Source: Tenacibaculum sp. 190130A14a
GTDB lineage: Bacteria; Bacteroidota; Bacteroidia; Flavobacteriales; Flavobacteriaceae
Assembly (NCBI RefSeq): GCF_964048965.1
Contig: NZ_OZ040189.1
Location: 186,001-250,000 of the forward strand
DNA length: 64,000 nucleotides
Direction of reading: 5' to 3'
The position numbers and the translations under genes are program-made. Positions 7,722 to 14,121 of the stretch are shown here, one piece after another. The notes under the pieces are model-generated. The model saw only the letters and a program-made list of their open reading frames with translations, did not search any database and was not told the origin of the DNA. Position 1 is the first letter of the stretch. The number at the start of each line of letters is the position of its first letter.

Positions 7722-7765
7722 CAAAGATATAAGGTTTTTACAATCAACCAATTAACATAGGTTAA
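7722..7765 (-). promoter_or_regulatory. Promoter plus palindromic operator of candidate small RNA 2
   Basis: Reading on the minus strand: TTAACCTATGTTAA (7765-7752, imperfect palindrome), TTG (7751-7749), 19 bases, TATCTTTG (7729-7722). This matches the Bacteroidetes primary sigma pattern TTG-N19-TAnnTTTG. Confidence 0.65.
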
Positions 7766-7814
7766 TAAATGTGTTTTTAGAAAAAAAACAGGATAAACAC
7801 TGTAAGATAAAGCA

Positions 7815-7901
7815 CAAAAAAAACTCGTAATACTTGGGGTACACGAGTTTAAGGGGTTTACTATTATAGGGGAAATATATAGAGGGGAATCTATATATAG
7901 A
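7815..7901 (-). ncRNA. Candidate small RNA, array member 3
   Basis: A minus-strand RNA of about 87 bases is predicted from a TATATTTG box at 7914-7907 to a strong terminator with an 8-base perfect stem (AAACTCGT at 7850-7843 with ACGAGTTT at 7828-7821 in minus-strand sense) and an eight-base U run. Four CCCC motifs lie at 7884-7887, 7869-7872, 7853-7856 and in the terminator loop at 7836-7839, spaced 15-17 bases. The -33 TTG and a perfect 14-base palindrome lie upstream. Unpaired C-rich motifs are a known seed type in small regulatory RNAs of other phyla; targets here are unknown. No RNA family name can be given from sequence alone. Confidence 0.7.
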
Positions 7902-7906
7902 TGCAA

Positions 7907-7950
7907 CAAATATACATGAGATTTACAATTAAGCAATTAACATATGTTAA
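7907..7950 (-). promoter_or_regulatory. Promoter plus perfect palindrome of candidate small RNA 3
   Basis: Reading on the minus strand: TTAACATATGTTAA (7950-7937), TTG (7936-7934), 19 bases, TATATTTG (7914-7907). The palindrome abuts the -33 element, so a dimeric regulator bound there would touch RNA polymerase. Confidence 0.7.
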
Positions 7951-7976
7951 TAAATGAAAAATATGTAAAATAAATG

Positions 7977-8004
7977 TTGTCCAAGTATAAGGAACTTTTG
8001 TCCA
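7977..8004 (+). promoter_or_regulatory. Direct repeat, likely AraC-family binding site
   Basis: TTGTCCA occurs at 7977-7983 and again at 7998-8004, exactly 21 bases apart, that is two turns of the helix on the same face. It lies upstream of the -7 box of the 8086-9157 operon and downstream of an AraC-family gene. AraC proteins typically bind such direct repeats next to the promoter they activate. The link to this particular regulator is inference. Confidence 0.6.
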
Positions 8005-8027
8005 TTTTTTGAGGTGTATTCTCGTCG

Positions 8028-8035
8028 CATCTTTG
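8028..8035 (+). promoter_or_regulatory. -7 element of the CPxC/AhpD-like operon
   Basis: CATCTTTG fits TAnnTTTG with one change. A poor -33 element agrees with a promoter that needs an activator. Confidence 0.5.
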
Positions 8036-8085
8036 TATCAGAAATTTTAACCAAGGATTATTTGGTTAACAAAAAAAGAAGAAAG

Positions 8086-8181
8086 ATGAAAGAACAAATA
8101 AACATTCAATGCCCTAACTGTTGGGGATACCAAGAATACGATGAGCAATTCTCAGATAGAGAATTATGTAACTGTAAATAA
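8086..8181 (+). CDS. 31-residue four-cysteine (CPNC...CNC) protein
   Basis: A short gene with a clear purine-rich leader (AAAAAAAGAAGAAAG) encodes 31 residues with CPNCWGYQEYD near the start and CNCK at the end. Two Cys pairs in this arrangement suggest a small zinc-binding ribbon. It is the first gene of the operon; the next gene starts 25 bases after its stop. I have the impression that CP-x-CWG-x-QEY proteins recur in Flavobacteriia next to AhpD-like genes, but cannot verify this. Function unknown. Confidence 0.65.
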   Translation: MKEQINIQCPNCWGYQEYDEQFSDRELCNCK

Positions 8182-8206
8182 TAATAACCTAAAAAAATCT
8201 ATAAAA

Positions 8207-8764
8207 ATGAGTACAAGAATTCAAACATTAAATCCAGAAACAACTACAGGAGCGTCAAAAGAATTATTTGATGCAGTACAAGGTAAATTAGGATTCATTC
8301 CTAACTTAATTAAGGTAATGGGAAATTCTCCAGCTTTATTAAAAACATATTTGACTTTAGGAGAGTTAAATGGAGAAGGAAACTTTTCTAATAAGTTTAG
8401 AGAGCAATTGGCCTTGGCTATTGCAGAAGAAAATACATGTAACTACTGTTTATCTGCCCATACAGCCATAGGAAAAATGAATGGTTTAACTGAAGCAGAA
8501 ACTGTTGAAAATAGAAAAGGATTGTCTTCAGATGCAAAAGTACAAGCAGCACTAAACTTTGCACAACTTGTTACTAAGAATAGAGGAAATGTTACTTCTG
8601 ATCAAATTGCTGAGGTAAAAGCGGCAGGATATAATGATGAAGATATTTTAGAAATCTTATTAAATGTTGTAGTAAACACATTAACAAATTACGTAAATCA
8701 CATAGCAGAAACTGAAGTTGATTTTCCAAAAGTAGAAGCAGGAAAGTTTTCAGTGGAAGCATAA
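8207..8764 (+). CDS. Carboxymuconolactone decarboxylase / AhpD-like family protein (185 aa)
   Basis: The product has the AhpD core motif EENTCNYCLSAHTAIG with the redox CxxC and following His, within an all-helical protein of usual family length. Members reduce peroxides or handle reactive electrophiles in the cytoplasm; the substrate here is unknown. The frame is open from 8141, but that part overlaps the 31-residue gene. The ATG at 8207 follows an AAAAATCTATAAAA leader and gives the usual start STRIQTLNPE, so I take it. It is in an operon with the small Cys protein before and a cupredoxin-like protein after (30 bases), all probably under the AraC regulator. Confidence 0.88.
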   Translation: MSTRIQTLNPETTTGASKELFDAVQGKLGFIPNLIKVMGNSPALLKTYLTLGELNGEGNFSNKFREQLALAIAEENTCNYCLSAHTAIGKMNGLTEAETVENRKGLSSDAKVQAALNFAQLVTKNRGNVTSDQIAEVKAAGYNDEDILEILLNVVVNTLTNYVNHIAETEVDFPKVEAGKFSVEA

Positions 8765-8794
8765 CCTAAATTATAAACTTAAAATAATATACAA

Positions 8795-9157
8795 ATGAGA
8801 AAAATAATAGCAATTTTAGTAGTAGTGATGGGATTCGCATTCCAAGCACAAGCACAAGAAGTAAAAACAGTTTCTTTAGAGCAAACTAAAGGAGAGTTTA
8901 CCCAAAAATCAATCACTTTAGAAGAAGGAACATACATTTTTGAGATTTCAAACTCTAATGTTGGTCATGATGTAGGATTTGTGTTAGCTCCGAAAGGAAA
9001 AACCGACCAAAAGCACCATATCAAGAATGCATATGTTACTTCATTAGTTAAAAATAACTCTAAATCAACATCAAAGAAAGTAGCATTAACAAAAGGCGAG
9101 TATGTATATTTCTGTCCGTTAAATCCGACTCCTCAATATACATTACGAGTAGAATAG
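8795..9157 (+). CDS. Secreted cupredoxin-like protein (120 aa)
   Basis: A signal peptide (residues 1-20, ending AQAQ) precedes a about 100-residue beta domain of cupredoxin type, with EEGTYIFEISNSNVGHDVGF and the terminal YFCPLNPTPQYTLRVE. In true blue copper proteins the Cys is followed by a His and a Met; here neither is present after the Cys, although one His (GHDVG) and a His pair (QKHHIKN) remain. It is therefore either a non-copper cupredoxin fold or uses other ligands. It is the last gene of the operon, followed by a strong terminator, and acts in the periplasm. Confidence 0.7.
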   Translation: MRKIIAILVVVMGFAFQAQAQEVKTVSLEQTKGEFTQKSITLEEGTYIFEISNSNVGHDVGFVLAPKGKTDQKHHIKNAYVTSLVKNNSKSTSKKVALTKGEYVYFCPLNPTPQYTLRVE

Positions 9158-9181
9158 GTAGATTTTAAAGTTTAATGCTAA

Positions 9182-9210
9182 GACTCCCACTTTTGGTGGG
9201 AGTTTTTTTT
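9182..9210 (+). terminator. Intrinsic terminator of the 8086-9157 operon
   Basis: ACTCCCAC pairs with GTGGGAGT around TTTTG-like loop bases, followed by eight T. Confidence 0.9.
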
Positions 9211-9217
9211 GATACAT

Positions 9218-9254
9218 AAAAAAGCCAGATCAATGTAAATTAATCTGGCTTTTT
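9218..9254 (-). terminator. Bidirectional terminator between the AhpD-like operon and pepP
   Basis: AAAAAAGCCAGAT pairs with ATCTGGCTTTTT; A and T runs on both sides serve the convergent pepP gene as well. Confidence 0.85.
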
Positions 9255-9270
9255 AGAAACGGTACGTTTT

Positions 9271-10563
9271 TTATTTATTCATAATGTCTTCAATTTCTTC
9301 TGCTTCTATAGGAATATTGCGCATTAAATTAAATGGTTCACCAGTTTCTTGGATGACAACATCATCTTCTAAACGGATTCCAAACCCTTCGTCAGGAATA
9401 TAAATTCCAGGTTCTACAGTAAACACCATATTCGCTTGCATTGGTTCGTGCAATAGTCCATAGTCATGCGTATCTAACCCTAAATGATGAGAAGTACCAT
9501 GCATAAAATACTTTTTATAGGCTGGCCAGTTCGGATCTTCATTAGCAACATCAGCTTTGTCTATTAAGCCTAACCCTAACAATTCAGAAGTCATAATTTT
9601 TCCTACTTCTACATGATAGTCTGCCCAAATAGTTCCAGGTACAAGCATTTTAGTAGCTTCATTTTTTACTCTGTTAACTGCATTGTAAACCTCTTTTTGT
9701 CGGTCTGTAAAACGTCCAGAAACAGGAATCATACGAGACATATCTGATGAGTAATTTGCATATTCTGCTCCTACATCTAATAAAATTAAATCACCAGCTT
9801 TACACTGTTGGTTGTTTTCGATGTAGTGCAAAACATTGGCATTATTTCCACTGGCAATAATTGGTGTGTATGCAAATCCTTTAGAACGATTTCTTAAAAA
9901 TTCATGAGCAAACTCTGCTTCGATTTCATATTCCCAAACACCTGGTTGTACAAACTCTAGAGCTCTGCGATATCCTTTTTCTGTAATGTTACACGCTTGT
10001 TGCATTAACTCAAGCTCAATAGCGTCTTTTACAGAACGTAAACGTTGTAAAATAGGATTACTTTTAGCTACTGAATGAGCTGGATATTTATTTAATAACC
10101 ATTTTGTAAAACGAGCTTCGCGCGTTTCTGTTTCTACAGAAGCACGATAATGTTCGTTGGTATTAATGTAAACCGTATCTGCCAAGGCCATCATTTCTGC
10201 AAGTACCTTTTCTAAATCTTGTAACCAAAAAACGGTTTTAATTCCGCTCGTTTCAAAAGCTTTTTCTTTAGTAAGCTTTTCTCCTTCCCAAACAGCAATA
10301 TGCTCGTTAGTTTCTCTTAAAAAAAGAACCTCTCTAAGGTTTTCTTTTGGACAATCAGGAAAAACAACTAATATGCTTTCTTCCTGATCTACACCACTTA
10401 AATAAAAAATATCTCTATGTTGTTGAAAAGGTAAGGTAGAATCTGCACTAACTGGATAAATATCGTTTGAATTAAAAACAGCTAAACTATTTGGCTTCAT
10501 TTGCGCCATAAAGTTTTTACGATTTTTAATAAATAACTGGCTGTTTATAGGATGGTATTTCAT
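9271..10563 (-). CDS. pepP: Xaa-Pro aminopeptidase (aminopeptidase P, M24)
   Basis: The 430-residue length and layout fit bacterial aminopeptidase P: an N-terminal creatinase-like domain (residues 1 to about 165) and a C-terminal pita-bread metallopeptidase domain. The dinuclear metal site is visible as LLDVGAEY, SSDMSR, MHGTSHHLGLDTHD, VEPGIY and IRLEDDVV, supplying two Asp, one His and two Glu. It removes N-terminal residues before proline in cytoplasmic peptides, with manganese as the likely metal. It is monocistronic between two terminators or spacers. Confidence 0.95.
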   Translation of the reverse strand: MKYHPINSQLFIKNRKNFMAQMKPNSLAVFNSNDIYPVSADSTLPFQQHRDIFYLSGVDQEESILVVFPDCPKENLREVLFLRETNEHIAVWEGEKLTKEKAFETSGIKTVFWLQDLEKVLAEMMALADTVYINTNEHYRASVETETREARFTKWLLNKYPAHSVAKSNPILQRLRSVKDAIELELMQQACNITEKGYRRALEFVQPGVWEYEIEAEFAHEFLRNRSKGFAYTPIIASGNNANVLHYIENNQQCKAGDLILLDVGAEYANYSSDMSRMIPVSGRFTDRQKEVYNAVNRVKNEATKMLVPGTIWADYHVEVGKIMTSELLGLGLIDKADVANEDPNWPAYKKYFMHGTSHHLGLDTHDYGLLHEPMQANMVFTVEPGIYIPDEGFGIRLEDDVVIQETGEPFNLMRNIPIEAEEIEDIMNK

Positions 10564-10636
10564 AATTGTTTCAATTTATTGTAAAGTTGTTTTCAAAAAT
10601 ACAGAAACAATTTATGTAAAATTAAGCCATTTGGCA

Positions 10637-11209
10637 CTATTTGATAAGTTTTCGAATTCTACTCATATGTCTTGTGGAAATTCCTAAAAAAGAAGCCAAA
10701 TAATGTAACGGAACTGTTTGTAATAATTCAGGTTCTGTTGTAAGTAATTTTTGATAACGCTCTTCTGGAGACAATGTAAGTAAGTCAATTCTATAATCAT
10801 CAATTAGAAAAATCTGATTTTCAATCAAATTGAAATAAAATTGATGGAAAGCTTTGTTGCTTTTTAAAAGCTCTTTAAAATCTGTTACGGAAATAACCCA
10901 GAGTGTACATTCGCTTAAAGCTTTGATGTTTTTGCGAGAAGGCTTTTTGTGTAAGAAGCTTTGCAGGGCTGAGGTACAGGTGTTTTTTAAACCGAGATAG
11001 GTGGTTTTCTCTTCACCAGAAATTTCTATGGAATGTTGAAGGATACCACTTTCTATAAAGCAAAAGTATTTACATACATTACCTTCTTTTACGAAATATT
11101 CATTTTTACCAAGAGTTATTGATTTAAAGCAAGAAACGATTTCAGGAATGAACTCGTTTAAAGAATTTTCTTTGATAACAAGTTGTAAGTATGTTTGCAA
11201 AGGTGTCAC
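10637..11209 (-). CDS. Crp/Fnr-family regulator, cyclic-nucleotide-binding domain
   Basis: The 190-residue product has a cNMP-binding beta-roll (residues about 20-115; LGKNEYFVKEGNVCKYFCFIESG split over two strands) followed by a C-terminal winged helix with LASFLGISTRHMSRIRK. The family is common in Bacteroidetes as short Crp-like regulators; the effector is unknown since the nucleotide-binding Arg/Glu motif is not conserved in a clear form. It lies alone on the minus strand. Confidence 0.85.
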   Translation of the reverse strand: MTPLQTYLQLVIKENSLNEFIPEIVSCFKSITLGKNEYFVKEGNVCKYFCFIESGILQHSIEISGEEKTTYLGLKNTCTSALQSFLHKKPSRKNIKALSECTLWVISVTDFKELLKSNKAFHQFYFNLIENQIFLIDDYRIDLLTLSPEERYQKLLTTEPELLQTVPLHYLASFLGISTRHMSRIRKLIK

Positions 11210-11245
11210 TTAAAAACAGAATTAAAAAGTATGTTTTAAAGGTAT

Positions 11246-11275
11246 AAAAAAAGCCCAACAAAATGTTAGGCCTTG
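11246..11275 (-). terminator. Intrinsic terminator after the Gly-rich membrane gene
   Basis: On the minus strand AAGGCCTAACA pairs with TGTTGGGCTT (one bulge), followed by seven T. Confidence 0.75.
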
Positions 11276-11293
11276 TTCGTTTTATGTTGCTAA

Positions 11294-11545
11294 TTATTTC
11301 TTCATGGCAGACTTAATTAAACCAATAATAACCATTAAGACAGCACCTCCAACACCACTACCTGCAATGTTTCCAATTATACCTGAAATGTCAATATTTA
11401 GCATACCTAACAGTTGGGAACCTAATCCTCCACCAAGTATACCCACTACTGAGTTCCACAGTGTACCCATTGAAAACTTTTTTAGCAAAGCACCTGCAAT
11501 ATTACCACCTACGGCACCACTTAATAAGCTAATAATTAATTCCAT
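11294..11545 (-). CDS. Glycine-rich small membrane protein (83 aa)
   Basis: The product is dominated by glycine zippers and three hydrophobic segments (SGAVGGNIAGALL, VVGILGGGLGSQLLG, GIIGNIAGSGVGGAVLMVIIGLI), with a basic C-terminus. It is probably an integral or membrane-associated protein of unknown role. A frame of similar length on the other strand is a shadow: only the minus strand has a terminator at its end and sensible hydrophobic composition. Confidence 0.65.
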   Translation of the reverse strand: MELIISLLSGAVGGNIAGALLKKFSMGTLWNSVVGILGGGLGSQLLGMLNIDISGIIGNIAGSGVGGAVLMVIIGLIKSAMKK

Positions 11546-11675
11546 AATTTGTTGTTTTTAATTAGTTAATAGATAATAAATTAACAATAATTTAATTAAT
11601 AAAGCAAATTGAGGTTAAGTGCGGTTGTTGAAAAACACTTATGATAACTTTAACAAAATCAAACATTTAAATGAG

Positions 11676-11683
11676 TAACTTTG
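11676..11683 (+). promoter_or_regulatory. -7 element for the 11699 gene
   Basis: TAACTTTG ends 15 bases before the ATG at 11699. It covers the upstream in-frame TTG at 11681, which therefore cannot be the start. Confidence 0.6.
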
Positions 11684-11698
11684 AGAAAAACCAGTAAT

Positions 11699-12154
11699 AT
11701 GAGAACAATTGTTGTTATTTTAGTTGTTGCATTTTCTGCAAATATTTTTTCTCAAGAAAAAAAACTAGCAGTGAAAGAAGTAACTGAAGCTGCTAGTAAT
11801 TATATCAATACTTTTTACAAAGCAGATACCACTTTAGCTTATAAAAGTGTACATCCAAAACTTAGAAAAGTTGGATGGTGGTTTAACAAGAAGAAAGAGC
11901 AATATTCAAATGCTTCTGAAATGTCTTTTGATCGACTGATTGGTTTAGCAAAAAGATGGAATGCAAAAGGAGATAGAGCAAATGATAATAGTATACAAAA
12001 AGTAGAAATTTTAGATGTATGTGATAAAATTGCAGTGGCAAAAGTTACCGCAGTTTGGGGAATTGATTATTTAAATATGGTACATACAAAAGATGGCTGG
12101 AAAATAATCAATATTGTATGGCAATCTGAACCTAAATTTTCAATAAGAGAATAA
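11699..12154 (+). CDS. Secreted NTF2/lumazine-binding-like protein (151 aa)
   Basis: A signal peptide (residues 1-19, ending NIFSQ) is followed by an alpha/beta cone fold typical of the nuclear transport factor 2 superfamily: an N-terminal helix (AASNYINTFYKADTTLAYK), a Trp-rich middle (KVGWWFNKK) and final strands (KIAVAKVTAVW, then HTKDGWKIINIVW). This matches the putative lumazine-binding (SnoaL-like) family found secreted in Bacteroidetes; the ligand is unknown. It converges on the next gene with only 4 bases between stop codons and no evident terminator. Confidence 0.75.
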   Translation: MRTIVVILVVAFSANIFSQEKKLAVKEVTEAASNYINTFYKADTTLAYKSVHPKLRKVGWWFNKKKEQYSNASEMSFDRLIGLAKRWNAKGDRANDNSIQKVEILDVCDKIAVAKVTAVWGIDYLNMVHTKDGWKIINIVWQSEPKFSIRE

Positions 12155-12158
12155 AATC

Positions 12159-13121
12159 TTAGCTTCCAAAATGAAATAATGCATCTCCCATATTAACAAT
12201 TGGGAAGTTGTTTTTTGCAATAATGTATCCGTCTTTTTGAGCTCTTACAGGGAAATTAGTTTCACCGTAGGTGTCCATAATGTTACCAAGAATTTCGCCT
12301 TTTTTAACATGAGCTCCATTATTAACTTTAGTATTAAAAATACCTGCCACGCGAGCGCGAATCCATTTTCTTGATTGGATGTGAATTGTTTTTTTTCCTT
12401 CAGACACAACTACGCTTTCATGAATCATTTTAAAATGTTTAAGAATACGCAATGTTCCATTGATTCCCTCTTGAATAGCATTTTCTTCTAGTCGTAAAGA
12501 CTCACCACCTTCATAAACAATAACAGGAATGTTGTTTTTATAACATTCATTTCTAAAAGATTTTGCAATTAATTTCGAGCCAAACATAAGAGGAGCATTA
12601 AACAACTTGGCAAGTTTAAACCCTCGCTCATCTTCAGGAGTAAATCGTATTTGAGGAAAATTATTGCGTTGTGCTCCGCCTGTATGAAAATCGATAGCGA
12701 AATCTACATTTTTAATAATCTCTTTCATTAAGTAATACGCCATTCTACTAGCTAAAGAACCCTTTCTTGACCCTGGAAAACTTCTATTTACATCTTTTCC
12801 ATGCATATCTCTAGAGAGATTTAAGAAACCAAAAACATTCAGTAATGGAACAACAATAACACATCCTCGATGTATTTTATAAGACTTGTCAATTAGCATT
12901 CTACGAACTAATTCTACACTATTTACTTCATCTCCATGCAATCCTCCTTGAAGTAAAACAGTAGGGCCTGGTTCTTCACCATTAAAAACATATACTGGAA
13001 TTTCTATTAAAGTACCTGTGGGTAATCGATCTACAGGTATCTTGATGAGTTTAGATTCTCCTAATTCAATTTTTTGCCCCCTAATTTCTACGATCTCGTT
13101 TTTATATGCTTTTTGAAACAT
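12159..13121 (-). CDS. Succinylglutamate desuccinylase/aspartoacylase family zinc hydrolase
   Basis: The 320-residue product has the M14-like zinc site of the family: LQGGLHGDEVNSVE supplies His and Glu, and DFHTGG the second His; VIVYEGGE probably carries the catalytic Glu. The C-terminal about 75 residues form a barrel-sandwich (biotinyl-like) domain (VAGIFNTKVNNGAHVKKGE). The family hydrolyses amide bonds to acidic amino acids. The start overlaps the end of the upstream rimK-like gene by 20 bases, so the two proteins are translationally coupled. I infer that they act on the same modification, one adding and one removing glutamate-like residues. Confidence 0.85.
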   Translation of the reverse strand: MFQKAYKNEIVEIRGQKIELGESKLIKIPVDRLPTGTLIEIPVYVFNGEEPGPTVLLQGGLHGDEVNSVELVRRMLIDKSYKIHRGCVIVVPLLNVFGFLNLSRDMHGKDVNRSFPGSRKGSLASRMAYYLMKEIIKNVDFAIDFHTGGAQRNNFPQIRFTPEDERGFKLAKLFNAPLMFGSKLIAKSFRNECYKNNIPVIVYEGGESLRLEENAIQEGINGTLRILKHFKMIHESVVVSEGKKTIHIQSRKWIRARVAGIFNTKVNNGAHVKKGEILGNIMDTYGETNFPVRAQKDGYIIAKNNFPIVNMGDALFHFGS

Positions 13122-13989
13122 GCTCTTCTAAAAATTTAACAATAGCTCTGGCTATATCTACTTTGGTATACGCTTCAATTCCTTGTAAACCAGGAGTCGA
13201 ATTTACTTCAATAAGTAAAGGACCTCGTTTTGATCGAATCAAATCTACTCCGGCTATGTCAAGATTTAGAAGTTGAGCAGCTTTTATCGCTATTTCTTCT
13301 TCTTCTGGAGTCAAGTCAATTTTAAACCCACTACCACCTCTATGAATATTAGAACGAAAATCATCTTCAAGTCCCTTGCGTTTCATTGCGGCTACGACTT
13401 TATTACCAACTACAAAAGCACGAATGTCTTCACTATTACTTTCTTTGATAAACTCTTGAAGCAAAATATGTGTATTGGTACTATACATGGTATCGATTAT
13501 AGATTTAGCCGATTTTTTACTTTCAGCTAAAATTACACCAGAACCGTGGGTGCCTTCTTGCAGTTTTATAATGATAGGAGCACCTCCTAGCAAGTCAATT
13601 TGTTCGCCAATATTTTCTGGATTTACAGAAAAAAGAGTACTTGGAATTGGTATAGATTCTTTATTCATAATCTGTAAAGTGCGCACTTTATTTTGTGCTC
13701 TCAAAATTCCTAAGGAAGAAGCAGTGGTATACACATTGTTCATTTCAAATTCTTTGACAACATCTGAACCGTGGCGAGTTGCTGAAGCGCCTATTCTAGG
13801 AATAATAATATCAGCTTTTTCACTAATGTTTTCACCGTCGTAAAAAATTTGATGTTCTCCTTTGCTAAGCTTGATTGAGCATTTTAAATGATTAATAACG
13901 TTAACCTTATGCCCGCGTCTTTTAGCTTCTTTAAATATTCTTTGTGTAGAATATATATATTCACCAACCGAGAGAATAAAAATGTTCAT
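13102..13989 (-). CDS. rimK: RimK-family ATP-grasp ligase
   Basis: The 295-residue product has the RimK layout: an N-terminal pre-ATP-grasp domain (residues 1-90) and an ATP-grasp domain with IIIKLQEGTHGSGVI, HILLQEFI, DIRAFVVGNKVVAAMKRKG, and LLIEVNSTPGLQGIE for ATP and magnesium binding. RimK ligates glutamates to the C-terminus of ribosomal protein S6 in gamma-proteobacteria; the substrate in Bacteroidetes is not known to me. It is the first gene of a two-gene operon with an aspartoacylase-type hydrolase. Confidence 0.88.
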   Translation of the reverse strand: MNIFILSVGEYIYSTQRIFKEAKRRGHKVNVINHLKCSIKLSKGEHQIFYDGENISEKADIIIPRIGASATRHGSDVVKEFEMNNVYTTASSLGILRAQNKVRTLQIMNKESIPIPSTLFSVNPENIGEQIDLLGGAPIIIKLQEGTHGSGVILAESKKSAKSIIDTMYSTNTHILLQEFIKESNSEDIRAFVVGNKVVAAMKRKGLEDDFRSNIHRGGSGFKIDLTPEEEEIAIKAAQLLNLDIAGVDLIRSKRGPLLIEVNSTPGLQGIEAYTKVDIARAIVKFLEEHVSKSI

Positions 13990-14121
13990 AGCTTAAAATA
14001 ATTGTGCTCTCACAAATCTAATCTTTTATTTTTTATGTTACGAAAAGAATTTAGTATCTGTTAATTTTTTTGATTTAAGATAGTGATGTAGTAACTTCAT
14101 CCCTTTCTAAACCAAACTCTA

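Noticed and set aside
7836-7887. G-quadruplex from regularly spaced GGGG on the plus strand
   Set aside because: The loops are 11-13 bases, too long for a stable quadruplex, and the minus-strand promoter and terminator explain the region better.
7673-7936. 87-codon minus-strand frame across the small-RNA array
   Set aside because: It crosses two promoters, a terminator and the C runs, has poor protein-like composition, and the two repeat copies are out of frame with each other.
11304-11561. 85-codon plus-strand frame opposite the Gly-rich membrane gene
   Set aside because: It is Pro/Ile-rich shadow translation; the minus strand has the natural composition and a terminator at its end.
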